From Owenia fusiformis (Eukaryota > Annelida > Polychaeta > Sabellida > Oweniidae): a stretch of DNA of 49,000 nucleotides. The notes beneath the pieces are model-generated. The model ran no database searches. It was not told the origin of the DNA and saw only the letters and a list, made by a program, of their open reading frames with translations. Position 1 is the stretch's first letter. Each line of letters begins with the position of its first letter. The DNA lies in contig CAIIXF020000012.1 in assembly GCA_903813345.2 (NCBI GenBank), positions 8,506,432 through 8,555,431 on the forward strand, read 5' to 3'. Below, in pieces: positions 34,744-46,100 of the stretch. The translations under genes and the position numbers were made by a program.

Positions 34744-35500
34744 CGAAAACCTAGCATTTCTAGTTTATTAAGTAAAATAGTATTAGCAATTGTATCAAAT
34801 GCCTTAGAAAGGTCTAAATATAAGCCAAGAACATAAGTGCGATGAAAAATTATTTGCTACAATTAATCTATCTTTTGTAAGTATATTATTTATAAGCATG
34901 TTTTAAAAATTCATTTGTATAAGAGGTTTTGTTTCTTTTTAAAATATTGTTTATAATTGACCAGGTTTCCCTGAGATTTCCTTTAACTTCATGAAACTTA
35001 GAATTATAATGTCTTTTTTCGGAAAAACGAATAATATGTTGTAACTTGGTTTTAACTTTTTTGTAAGCTTGTTGATTTTCTGGAGAAGGATATTTGATAT
35101 TTTTTCGATATAATTTGTGTTTGGTTTTACATGAAGTTATTATACCATGTGTTAACCATGGCTTATTTGAGTTGATGAACATTTTGACTGTTTTTGTTCT
35201 TAAAGGGAAATGTTTATTGTATAAATTTGTCATTATATTTTCAAATTCTATATATGCTAAGTTAACACCTTGTTCTACAAGTACCTCATTCCAATTTATA
35301 GTAGCCAGATCAAAGTTAAAATTTATTATAGCTTTATCATTAATGTGTCTAAATGTAATTGTTTTTCTTCGACTTTACAAGTCGTATGCCGTGTTATAGT
35401 AAAAATAGCTAAATGATCTGAAATTGGAAAAGTTAAAAAAACAGATGAGTCAATTTAATTTGAATTTGTAAATATATTATCTATTAATGTAGCTGCTCTG
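34744..35500 (-). pseudogene. CR1/Jockey-like LINE, endonuclease end and linker
   Basis: Minus-strand reading from 35500 gives ATLIDNIFTN and then SDHLAIF, the closing motifs of an APE-type endonuclease, with an in-frame stop between them. A 115-codon open frame at 34886-35233 follows (FPLRTKTVK, NKPWLTHGI, KLYRKNIKYPS, NLRETWSIINNIL), typical of the linker between endonuclease and reverse transcriptase in this LINE group. The first 255 bases (34744-34998) are repeated at 33797-34047. The 5' part is lost in the assembly gap. Confidence 0.8.
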
Positions 35501-36000
35501 NNNNNNNNNNNNNNNNNNNNNNNNNNNNNNNNNNNNNNNNNNNNNNNNNNNNNNNNNNNNNNNNNNNNNNNNNNNNNNNNNNNNNNNNNNNNNNNNNNNN
35601 NNNNNNNNNNNNNNNNNNNNNNNNNNNNNNNNNNNNNNNNNNNNNNNNNNNNNNNNNNNNNNNNNNNNNNNNNNNNNNNNNNNNNNNNNNNNNNNNNNNN
35701 NNNNNNNNNNNNNNNNNNNNNNNNNNNNNNNNNNNNNNNNNNNNNNNNNNNNNNNNNNNNNNNNNNNNNNNNNNNNNNNNNNNNNNNNNNNNNNNNNNNN
35801 NNNNNNNNNNNNNNNNNNNNNNNNNNNNNNNNNNNNNNNNNNNNNNNNNNNNNNNNNNNNNNNNNNNNNNNNNNNNNNNNNNNNNNNNNNNNNNNNNNNN
35901 NNNNNNNNNNNNNNNNNNNNNNNNNNNNNNNNNNNNNNNNNNNNNNNNNNNNNNNNNNNNNNNNNNNNNNNNNNNNNNNNNNNNNNNNNNNNNNNNNNNN
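35501..36000. other. Assembly gap, 500 N
   Basis: Exactly 500 unknown bases, probably a placeholder for a gap of unknown size. The 5' end of the CR1-like LINE is expected inside it. Confidence 1.
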
Positions 36001-36317
36001 TATACGAGGTTCAAAATGGCGGATAAGATTTCTTGAAACACATTTTTTCTTTCATTTTTCAAATTTTTCATAATTTCTGACCGTCAACATCACACTACAA
36101 AGGTAATTTAACACAATAAAGTAAATTTAAATGAGGTAGTAGTTAGTGTATTTGATATTTTCTTCTTTCTCGCCTGAGAAAGTAGATCTAAACAAATGTC
36201 AATTTTTAATTTTGTTTCACTGAAACAAAATTAATTTCAGAGATCAAGTCTAGATCAATCATCATTCAAGTTACTGTAGATCTAACCTAGATTTTTCTAA
36301 AAAATAAATACCCCAAC

Positions 36318-36877
36318 TTACTCACGTCGAGAGCTACCATGTTAGATTTTGAAAGTATAGCTCTCCATCGTGAGGATCTCCCAGCTGAAGAATTGTAACA
36401 TCTTAATTTGATCAGCGCCAGTCAACGGCTTGCTGTTTGTCTCAAACTGTAGCCTACATATGGGCTCATATGTGTCTACTTTCCCCGTGCATGTAGGATC
36501 GCGGATGTGCTTCTATGGCGATCAGGAGTTCTAATCGTTTTTTGTTCGATACCCATTTCCAATATGGCGGTTAAACGGAAATACTATCGACGCATGCGCA
36601 ACTTGGGAAACGTCAAGCCGCCATATTGAATATACCTGGCCAAAACTTTTGACACGACCAATAAAATGAAGTCCTGATCGATACATAGGGCAGTGAGACG
36701 TTCTATAGTTGAGCTGAATGAAAGAGGCGATGTAGGATACATTTCAGGTATATAATGTGCAACATGAGTCAGCTGAATTCCCTGAAATTTTCTTTGAAGT
36801 CAGGATTCTTAAGCTGTTGATCCTAGCGATAGAGAGCTATACTTTCAAAATCTAAGTAGCTCTCGACGGGAGTAACC
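36318..36877. repeat. Inverted repeats flanking the TSR3 upstream region
   Basis: About 45 bases at 36321-36366 (CGTCGAGAGCTAC, TTAGATTTTGAAAGTATAG, CTCTC) recur in reverse complement at 36831-36876 with few differences. Both outer ends show TTACTC(A/C)CGTCGAG, so this may be a 0.56-kb MITE that surrounds or supplied the probable TSR3 promoter. No clear target duplication was found. Confidence 0.75.
36559..36630 (+). promoter_or_regulatory. Probable TSR3 core promoter (YY1-like and NRF1-like sites)
   Basis: CAATATGGCGG (36560-36570) and its exact complement CCGCCATATTG (36619-36629) face each other about 48 bases apart. They match the YY1-type core (GCCGCCATNTTG). Between them lies CGCATGCGCA (36591-36600), close to the NRF1 consensus. 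A third AAAATGGCGG is at 36013. Such sites are typical of TATA-less housekeeping promoters in animals. A good donor (CAG/GTATAT at 36748) would allow a 5' untranslated exon spliced to the acceptor at 36965. The transcription start was not seen directly. Confidence 0.5.
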
Positions 36878-36972
36878 CCCAACCTGTATAACAGTAATGA
36901 GACAATAATCAAAATAATCAAAATATTATTGTTAATGTTATAGATAACATCATTTTTTATTTCAGAGTCATC

Positions 36973-37107
36973 ATGCCAAAAGGTGCAAGAGGAGGTCGTG
37001 GACGTGGAGCCAGTAACCGGGGTGGAAAGGGCTCAGGTCGCCATACAGCCAGACTGAAAAAATACAGTGAAGATCGGTTTGCTAACCATTCAGTACCAGA
37101 AACCAGG
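36973..37107 (+). CDS. TSR3: TSR3 coding exon 1
   Basis: Starts at the first ATG after a good acceptor (ATTTCAG, ending 36965) and encodes [18 protein letters not shown] and on to VPETR, the basic Gly/Arg start common in TSR3 proteins. The obvious donor is AGG/GTAAAT at 37107, which leaves phase 0. Exon 2 needs one base carried over. Using GT at 37136 instead (exon end 37135, ten more codons including the split one) restores the frame arithmetically, but that donor (GTGTTC) is weak. Confidence 0.8.
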
Positions 37108-40100
37108 GTAAATACTAAAGTAATTTTTCGTTCGAGTGTTCCTTAGACTCTCACCGGTTTGGTATTACTTGAGTCGCAGAAGTCTTGGCATGCTGACCAC
37201 TTTGCACTAATGAAGGTTGTCCTGGAGAACATGCTTTTATGATGTAATGAGATCAAACTCGCAATATTCAAATTCTGAAGTGGCAATTTCTGCGCAGAAT
37301 TTACATTTTTTTCATGCAGAATACTAGTATGTGTGATTGTATTTGGAGACATCTTTCATTAGAGCTAATTTTACAGAGAGCATAACTGACTTTTTCCTAA
37401 GGCCTCTACTATATTGCAGCCTTACACTAAATATAAATCCCTGTGTTTTATTCTGATATGTATAAGTCATATCAAATACTCTTGTTCCTTCACTCGACTT
37501 GTGTAATTCTTTTACATTAATTGACCAATGTGTATTGCTAATTGTGTACTTTGACTTGACTTGTGAAGTCTCCTACTTTCATTTCACTTGTATACTCTTG
37601 TACTTGCATTTGACATTAATGCTTGTACCTTCACTTGCCTTGTGAACTCTTGTACCTTCACTTGTTATTTTTCCAAATCTCCTTTCAGGTTCTGATTGTG
37701 ATTCTGATGATGCAAACAAAGATGCCTACTATTATCCAGAAAACTTTCCCTGTGATATAGCCATGTGGGACCTCGAGCACTGTGATCCTAAGAAATGTAG
37801 TGGCAGAAAATTGGCCCGTCTAGGATATGTCCGAACTTTGAAATTAACACAAAGGTTTAATGGTATAATCCTGTCTCCCATGGGTACCAAGTGTGTTTCT
37901 CCATCTGACAAGTACGTTTTTATCAAGTCACCAAAAATAGAATATACTAGTACCTGAGTAATGATTTGTTTGATAAAATTCAGATGCATCCAATTTAATT
38001 TAAAAACCCAAAATGAATTACATTTAACTGACACGTGGTATAGCTTAACAATTCGCAACATTATTTTCTAATTTTATGTAATATTAATAAAAAGAGCTCA
38101 AAATGTAATAATAAAATATTATTTTATTCTCTTAATAATATGCAAAATGTGAAAATACAATTACAGACCAATCATCAATGAATATGGTGTAGCAGTCATA
38201 GATTGCTCCTGGGCTAAGCTAGAAGATACACCATTCACCAAGATGAAAGGGAGTAACCCAAGACTCCTGCCGTATCTCGTAGCAGCCAATCCCATCAACT
38301 ATGGACGTCCTTGTAAACTGTCTTGTGTTGAGGCCTATGCAGCTATTTTCTACATAATAGGTATATACAATGGGAGAGTAGAGGAGAAGGGGGCTCTAGC
38401 AAGCAAATCTGAGATTCAAATGGGATATTTAGATTGGAGAGATACCACCTATAGTTTACTATTTTGGGGCAGGTTCAGTCAAATAGATATTGAAAGACTA
38501 TTTAAGCCAAACCCATCGGCTAATTTCCATATCTAGCCTGTCTAGTATCCAGTCTTTTATATCTTTATCCATAATCAGAATCATGAATATTATACTCATT
38601 AGAATTTCTTTTATCTGGAAAAATTGATGACAAGAATGGGATAAATTATTGGGAATTGTAACTCAAATTCCACGAAACAAAATGTGATTCTTTGTGCTAT
38701 CTGGCAAAAACAACCTTTTTATTGCCACTAAAATTAAAACCCTTGATCATTCTGAGTAGCCTAAAACCTTTCATATGCATGGGCACTAGCCAGACCTCAA
38801 CATAACGTGAGCATTTTAGGATCCACATTGAGTGGAGTATACCACTGAGCTTGCTTATACATATAGCCAAGTACCTTGGCCATGATACCAATATTAAAAT
38901 GTATATACTAAACATGTTTATGATTGAAATATGAAATATTGAATTTGGTGGCTACTTAATTTGGCAGACTTAACAATTGGTGGATCCACTAAATTAAAAT
39001 GGCTGCCAAACTAAGTAGTAGTACAGTAATACCTGTGATGTAGGGGTCATGAATAATTCATGTAGTGAAAAATATGTCCCACATTAACATGTTAAATAGT
39101 GAACCTACTGTATAATTTGCATTATAGGGGAAAAACAACTTGGAGACATTCTACTGAAGCAGTTCAAGTGGGGCAGAGTGTTCTTTGAACTGAACAAGGA
39201 GCTATTAGATCTTTATGCTGCCTGCAAGAGCAGCCAAGATGTAGTAGAAGCACAGAAGAAATACCTGGAAACCATAGCAGAGGAGAGCCAAGCTGCAAAG
39301 CTTGAAGGTACTTATTTAATAGTAACTGGCATAAAATTTATGTTTCGCGGAGAGTATTTTATTCATAACAGGCCCGTAGCCAGGATTTGCCAATGGGGGG
39401 TTCACTTTTTGAAAAATTCTAGGGGGGTTCACTTTTGAAGATTCTGGCACAAAAGAGGTCATAATCACTTCATAAGTGCTCAGAATGGTGAAAACTGCAT
39501 GATTTTGAAAGAAATTTTGGCTGGGCTGACCCCTCCTGGCTTCAGGCCTGCATGATGTACATACACTGTACAGTCTTTTTTTTTTTTTTTTTTTTTTTTT
39601 ATTATTATTTCCTAATGCAAGATACAAGTATACAAATAACATAATACAATACTAGCAACAGCAACAGGTTGTGTAACACTTACATTTTTCTAATCAATAT
39701 TTCAAAGTTTAAATAAAACTCCAAATTTGGATGGTTTCCCTTTTTGTATTTGCTTATAACATTATGTGCCACTGATATAACTACATTAATTTTTTGATCC
39801 TTTGTCCCTATCAATTTTTCTGTTGGACTCAGATCAATATTTTTGTTAAATTTATCTTGACAATATTTTTTCACTAATTCCCAAACCTGTTTAATATGTG
39901 GACACTCAACAAAGAATGCTTGTATGTGTCTCTTAATTTACATTTTTCACATTCATTATCATCTTTCTTTTTCATCTTATACAGTAGTTCATTTGTTGGG
40001 TATATTTTATAAATTATCTTATAATAAAGGGACCTAAGTCTTGGCTCCTTCAGACATTGAACTGTTCTAAATATCAATTTCATATCTATGTCACCCTCTT

Positions 40101-43100
40101 CCCTCCATTTTTCAGGAATATTAGGTAGTTCTGTCTGATTTTTATTATTATATTTTTATAGTCTTTTAATTTGCTGTTGCTATAACAATATTATTATACA
40201 TATTTTCATTGCTTTTGTGAACAATGGTTTTATTATACAATAAAGATTTTAACAAATTATATTGCATTCTTAACTCTGGTCTAGGGCCTATGATATTTAA
40301 AATTTCCTCAAACTCCTTTATTTTATCATTTTCATCAATAATCTGTCTAAGTTTCTTTATACCCCTTTTAACCCATTCTTCAAAATATATAACCTTTCTA
40401 CCATATCTCAAACTGTGGTTATTCCATAATATATCATCATTGTTTAATTCATTATGTAAATCTTATTGTCTAACCATTGTTTAACAAGTTCAACATAAAT
40501 GATGGCATTTCATCCTGTTTTAATTTTGGTTTCAACTCTGCATATTTTATATTGTAGTCAAATATATCTACATGTCCCATTCTTTTTATAAAGTAAAGGA
40601 ACATATGCTTCCAGCTTGACTCATAATTTTTAACATTTTTTATACGTGATACCCAGACCAATAGTGCAGCACTTTGCACAGAAAAATGTCAACCATATTT
40701 AACCCACCATTTTCAATGCTTTGTCTTAGTATTTTTCTTTTGATCCGTTCACCTCCACGATAATGCGGTTTTAAATTCCAGATGAATTTGTATAAAACAT
40801 TATTAATCTCTTTCAAGACCGAGTCAGGTGCCTTAAAAACCATTAATAAATTTGTTAATTGAGATGCTACTAAGCTTTTCACTAAATTAATTCTGCCAAC
40901 AATGGATAAAGTTCTGTGTGACCATTGATTAATTATCTTGTTCATTTTAGTGATTTTTTTATTCCAGTTTTCTTGAATAGAAGCTGCAGATCCCCTGTTT
41001 CTAAAAAGTACCCCTAAAATTTTCAATTTTGCATTTTTACCTAATTGCCATTTTAATCCTGCAGGTGATTCAAGAGAGTTTTTATTTCTTCCTATCCACA
41101 TTGCCTCTGATTTTTGCATATTCAACCTTAATCCAGAAACTTTATAGAAATCATCAATTACTTTTAAGAGTTCAATTAAAGAGTCTTTGTTTTTGACAAA
41201 TACTGTTGTATCGTCGGCATATATTGTTAACTTAATTTCTTTATCATTTGGCAATTTTAACCCTTCAACGTTTTGATTTTGGCGTACTTTACAAGCAAAC
41301 ATTTCAGTAGCAATGATGAATATTATTGCACTCAATGGACACCCTTGTCTCAGTCCAGCCTTTAACCTAAACCAATCTGTGAAATAACCATTATTTGAAA
41401 CAGCAGCTAAATTACTATCACTATTAAAAATATTTATCCATTTTTTCATATCTGGACCAAAATTAATTTTTTCAAATACCTCCTTGATGTACCCCTTAGA
41501 TATAGAATCGAATGCACGCGAGTAGTCTAATGCAATTATAGCACCTGGGAGATCTTCTATGTCTGTATATTGAATAATATCATCAATCAATTTAAGGTTG
41601 AAATGTATACCCCTATTTTCTATATATGCATTTTGATCTGTATGTACAATTTTTACTATAACATTTTGAATTCGTTTTGCTAATACACTTGCACCAATTT
41701 TGTAATCTGTGCATGTTAAAGTAATTGGCCTATAACTTTTAATTTTGTTTCTTGGCAACTGTTTCCCTTTCAATAATAGTACTATTATCCCCTTTTTCTG
41801 ACTATTTGACAAATGACCTGATATGAGACCATAATTTAATGAATTCACCAAAAGACACTGTACTTTACACCAAAATATTTTATAGAATGCGGGAGAAAGT
41901 CCATCTATTCCTGGACTTGTTGAGTTTTTCATCTGTTTATTTGCATAAGCACATTCTGATTTTGTGATTTCACCTTCACATGATTCACTTTCAGTTTCAT
42001 CTATTGATGGACATTCAGTATCATTAAGAAATTCATTTAAGCTATATGTTACATCTCCATTTTCCTCATATAAATCAGAATAATATTCAAATAAACTATT
42101 CATTACATCATCTAGCCCATTAGTTTTTACCCCTTCATCACTTTCAAGTACTTCAATTGTTTTCTTTTTAGAATTTTGTTTTTCAAGTGATAAAAAGTAT
42201 TTCATATTCTTCTCCCCCTTTTCTACCCAATTTTGTTTTGCCCTAATCATTGCACCAGATGCCATTTTTTCTTCAATAATTTCCTTTTCATTTTGCAGTT
42301 TGATAACTAGATCTCTGTTTTGTTTACATGGATTTACAGATGCATTACTTTGAGCTGTCTTTAATTTGTATTCTAATTCCCAATATTTACTTTTCTTTTT
42401 AACACTATTTTGTTTAGAATATGTTATGGATTTCTGTTTTATTTGACACTTACAGAGATCCCAAAGAACTTGTGGGTTCACTGTGTTTTTATACTGTTGG
42501 GTACACTGTTCAATAGTTTCATTTATCATATTAACATACTCTATTTCCTCAAGATTGCTGTTATTAAGTTTCCAGTAACCTGGACCCCTTTTTTCATTGG
42601 AAAATTCAATATCTACTACCACAGCTCTGTGATCAGATTTTATACACGGCCAAATATCTGAATGTACTACTTTCGAAGCTAGCCCCTGTGTCAAAAAAAT
42701 ATAATCTAATCTTCGGGCAATGAAATTTGGTTTATACTTACACCACGTATATTCTTTTTTAAATTCATTCAATGATCTCCAAACATCTGTTAAAGCAAAT
42801 TCTTTAACAGTATTTTTTAATCTATTAATAACATCTTCATTATGAGGATTACCAGAAATGATATCAATGTTGTTGTTAAGGACTGTATTCATATCTCCTC
42901 CCATAATTATATCATATCCAATCTCATATGTATCTCTTAATACAGTTTTAAGTTCATTAAAAAATATTAATTTTTCTGCATCTTTATTCGGTGCATATAC
43001 ATTAACTAGCATGATTTTTTCTTCACCTTTACGTATTTTTAATATTTGAACCCTATTTTCATTACTGTTCAATTTCACTTCAATCACATCAGTAATATCA

Positions 43101-46100
43101 TCTTCAAATTTATCAATAAGAATAACTTGACCTCTACTTGAGGTCTTATGGGGCAGAGCATACAATTCTGACCCCCATTGTGTTTTCCATATGGCAATAT
43201 CTTCCTTAACTATATGTGTTTCCTGTAGAAAACATACAGTTATCTTTTTCTTTCTTATCCAATCAAATAACTTACGCCTTTCTTTCGTTTTGGTTCTCAA
43301 ACCTTGCACATTAATGGAAGATATTCTCATATATTAAACTAATTGTTTAAGATACTTTTCCTTGTTTTCCACTTTTCTCTACACTGGGCGGTGTAAAGTG
43401 TGGTGGTCTCTTTTTGTTTAAGTCTTTTGCTGTTTTCAATGGTGTTTTGGTGTTTGTCAATTCTGGTTTTGCTTTTGCTTTTTTCACTTTGTCACTATTC
43501 ATATTTCTTGACTTTGCATCCTTTACATTTTTGTCAAAAAGCGGATAGATTTTTTCTGGTATTGTCTCTGGCTGATCCTCCTCCTCTTCTTCTTCTGATT
43601 TCTCGCTAGCAACTTCTTCTGATTTGGTACCTGCTTCACCATCATGTGATTGATCATCATCTGGCTGCTTGGGCTCTGCAATATCATCATCATCATCCTG
43701 CTCCTGCTGAGTACACAGGCGAGCGATATGCCCTATCTGGCCACATTTTCGACACTGTGGTTTCTTGCTTGGGCACTCTCTACTCATGTGGTTTAATTCA
43801 AGACATCGTGCACAATTGATTGGCTGTGAATTGATGTAGACAGTAACCTCATACTCGATTATTGCTTCATTGTCAAATGGGTTGTTCAGAGGCAGTCGGT
43901 TGTACCTAGGGAGTATAACATCATCCTTAACATGACCGTAGCAGAATCTATTTCCTGTATTTATCTTCATTTTATCTGTCCCTTTCATGGCATATTGTAC
44001 TGGCGAAGTGATGTTTACCATCTCAGCAATCCAACCTTCCACTTCTGAATTCGAAATGTGGAGTGGTATACCATGAATCGACACTCTTTCGGGTGGTGTA
44101 AGAGCTTCCTTGGTGTAACTTGAGATTTGTATTAGTGTTCCTTGGATATTCAGTTGGCCGATCGCAAGTAATTCACCTTTTGCTTTCAGTACAGTCTTAT
44201 CTATGGAAACCATTAAGGATGAATCTGGCTCATAGTGAGAGATGTTTACATGTGAAATGGCCACAAAGAGATGTGCCTACATTAAGAGTTGTTCACATTA
44301 CAGGGTGTTTAGGCAATTGATTTGTAAAAGTTGAAGCTAAAATAAAAAATAATATGAACACATTTATCATCTAATATCTATTTCCAGAGAATATTAACCC
44401 ATTGTTTCATTTTAACTATTCCAAATATGTGTCCTTTCTTTACTTTCTTTACTGTTTGTAAGTTGTAAATGATTATGCTTTCAGATCCTTTTGCCATAGA
44501 CTCTGATGAGGAGGTCCATAATCTCAATAGGAATTATGATCTTCCACCAAGGTAATATCATTATTTATCATTCACTTTTAGAAAACCCTGCATTCTGATT
44601 GGTTGAGGTCTCTCTGTATTGCAGATGATTTTATTGTGATATTCTTGATAATTTATGCAAATACATTAAAACAATAACGCAAATGCGAGAAGGTAGTAAC
44701 CAGTTTCACCACCAGGTGGCTCGCTCGGGTCAGATAGCATGGCGGGTATAGTAGAAAGTTCCCTTTAACTTAAATTACATAGGTTTTAGTGGTTCAATTT
44801 TCATATAGCCCTTATGTATCGAATAATTATGCAAATTAAAGTACATCCAGTAAAAGAAAATGTTAGATGTCCAATACAAGAAAAGATATTTCACTTTTTG
44901 TGATTTTGTAATATGGGGTCTATGGGGAATCAACCCGAGCTAGAAGTCACATTTTCAAAAAATATAAAACTTTCAAAGTTGATAAACAATTTAGAAACCA
45001 TATTTTTAGATGTATTTTTACTTGTAGATTTCAAATATGACATCACTTTGACTGAATTTTGAATATTTAATGACGTAAATCAAGATCATTTCTACTCGCA
45101 TCTAGTCTATTGAAGTCTACAAGCCCTTGTGACCCCCCCCCCCCTATTTATACCTCCCTTAAGAGGTGAAGGGGGTTCAAAGATATTCATCCCCAAAAAA
45201 AATGAGATGTTAAACAACATCAATGTCAAAGAAAACTTGAGTGAACGTCTATTTTTTAATTTTTTCTAACAGGTTGATGAAATTCAGTGGTTCCAAGTTT
45301 TGGCAATACATGTACACAAAACTGCTTATGAAAACCATTTATGGAAGTGTTTGTGTAATGCTAATCTACTTGAATACATTATGAGAAGTGGTTTTCTCTT
45401 AGCTTGTATTTGCGAATGTAAATAGCGGCTATCAGCTACCGGGTTGATTGCTTCATTTGCAATTAGATGGCAAATTCATTTAAATATGAATACTACCTGT
45501 CGTGCATCCCTTAACTTGCCAGCTCTTGCCTCAAAAGCAATAGCTGACCCAAATAACGATTTAACCCCATTATCACACCAAACTAGTTCTTACCCGTTCT
45601 TGCCAGTCCTACGAAAACGTCGTAGAACGAGCTCAATCTGGCTGTGGTCGGGAAATATGTCTAAAATAATTAGCTACTTCGTTTATAAACAGTCTTCAAT
45701 ACGTCCATCTCATTCGCAGTTCGTTCAGGTCATACCACGATCGGTGTGCAACATCGTATAACGCGTCCCTTAGTCTAGAAGGTCATCATGACCTGATTAC
45801 AGAAGGGTATGGTCGCCATCGAATTTTGAATCGATTCAAAATTCTAAAATCACCTTCCCGTCGGAGAACATTCATGAAGTTCGTAAATAGACCTTAGAAA
45901 GTTGCAGCTACGTTCATTCCGTTCGCACACAGTTTAAAACCAGTTTTTTAAAGAACGCAGTGGCAACTTGTTTGGTGTGATAGCTATACTCATTCATAAG
46001 CAGTCTTTAATAGTACGTTCTTAGTCAGTTGAAACCCGTTTGCAATTAGTTCTACCTCGTTCTCAATACCTCCTCAGACAGTTCAACTCGTCGTAAAAAC

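Larger units (their letters stand above)
39577..44310 (-). mobile_element. L1/Tx1-like LINE, nearly full length, antisense in TSR3 intron 4
   Basis: The element runs 5' to 3' on the minus strand from above the ORF1 start (about 44310, boundary uncertain) to a poly-A tail. The tail appears as a run of T near 39577-39602 on the plus strand, followed by ATT repeats. It has two open frames in the usual order, 16 bases apart, and is about 4.7 kb long. It inserted in opposite orientation to TSR3, which is the orientation commonly tolerated in introns. Target-site duplications could not be resolved because the 5' end is unclear. Confidence 0.88.

Noticed and set aside
35484-36071. 195-codon open frame on the minus strand
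   Set aside because: Almost all of it is unknown residues across the 500-N gap; the flanking codons have no motif.
38243-38536. Independent 97-residue protein
   Set aside because: It is TSR3 exon 3 read past its donor at 38360 into the intron.
39178-39438. Independent 86-residue protein
   Set aside because: It is TSR3 exon 4 read past its donor at 39307 into the CAGGCC MITE.
42410-43049. Plus-strand frames inside the LINE
   Set aside because: Shadows of the minus-strand ORF2, with no motifs of their own.
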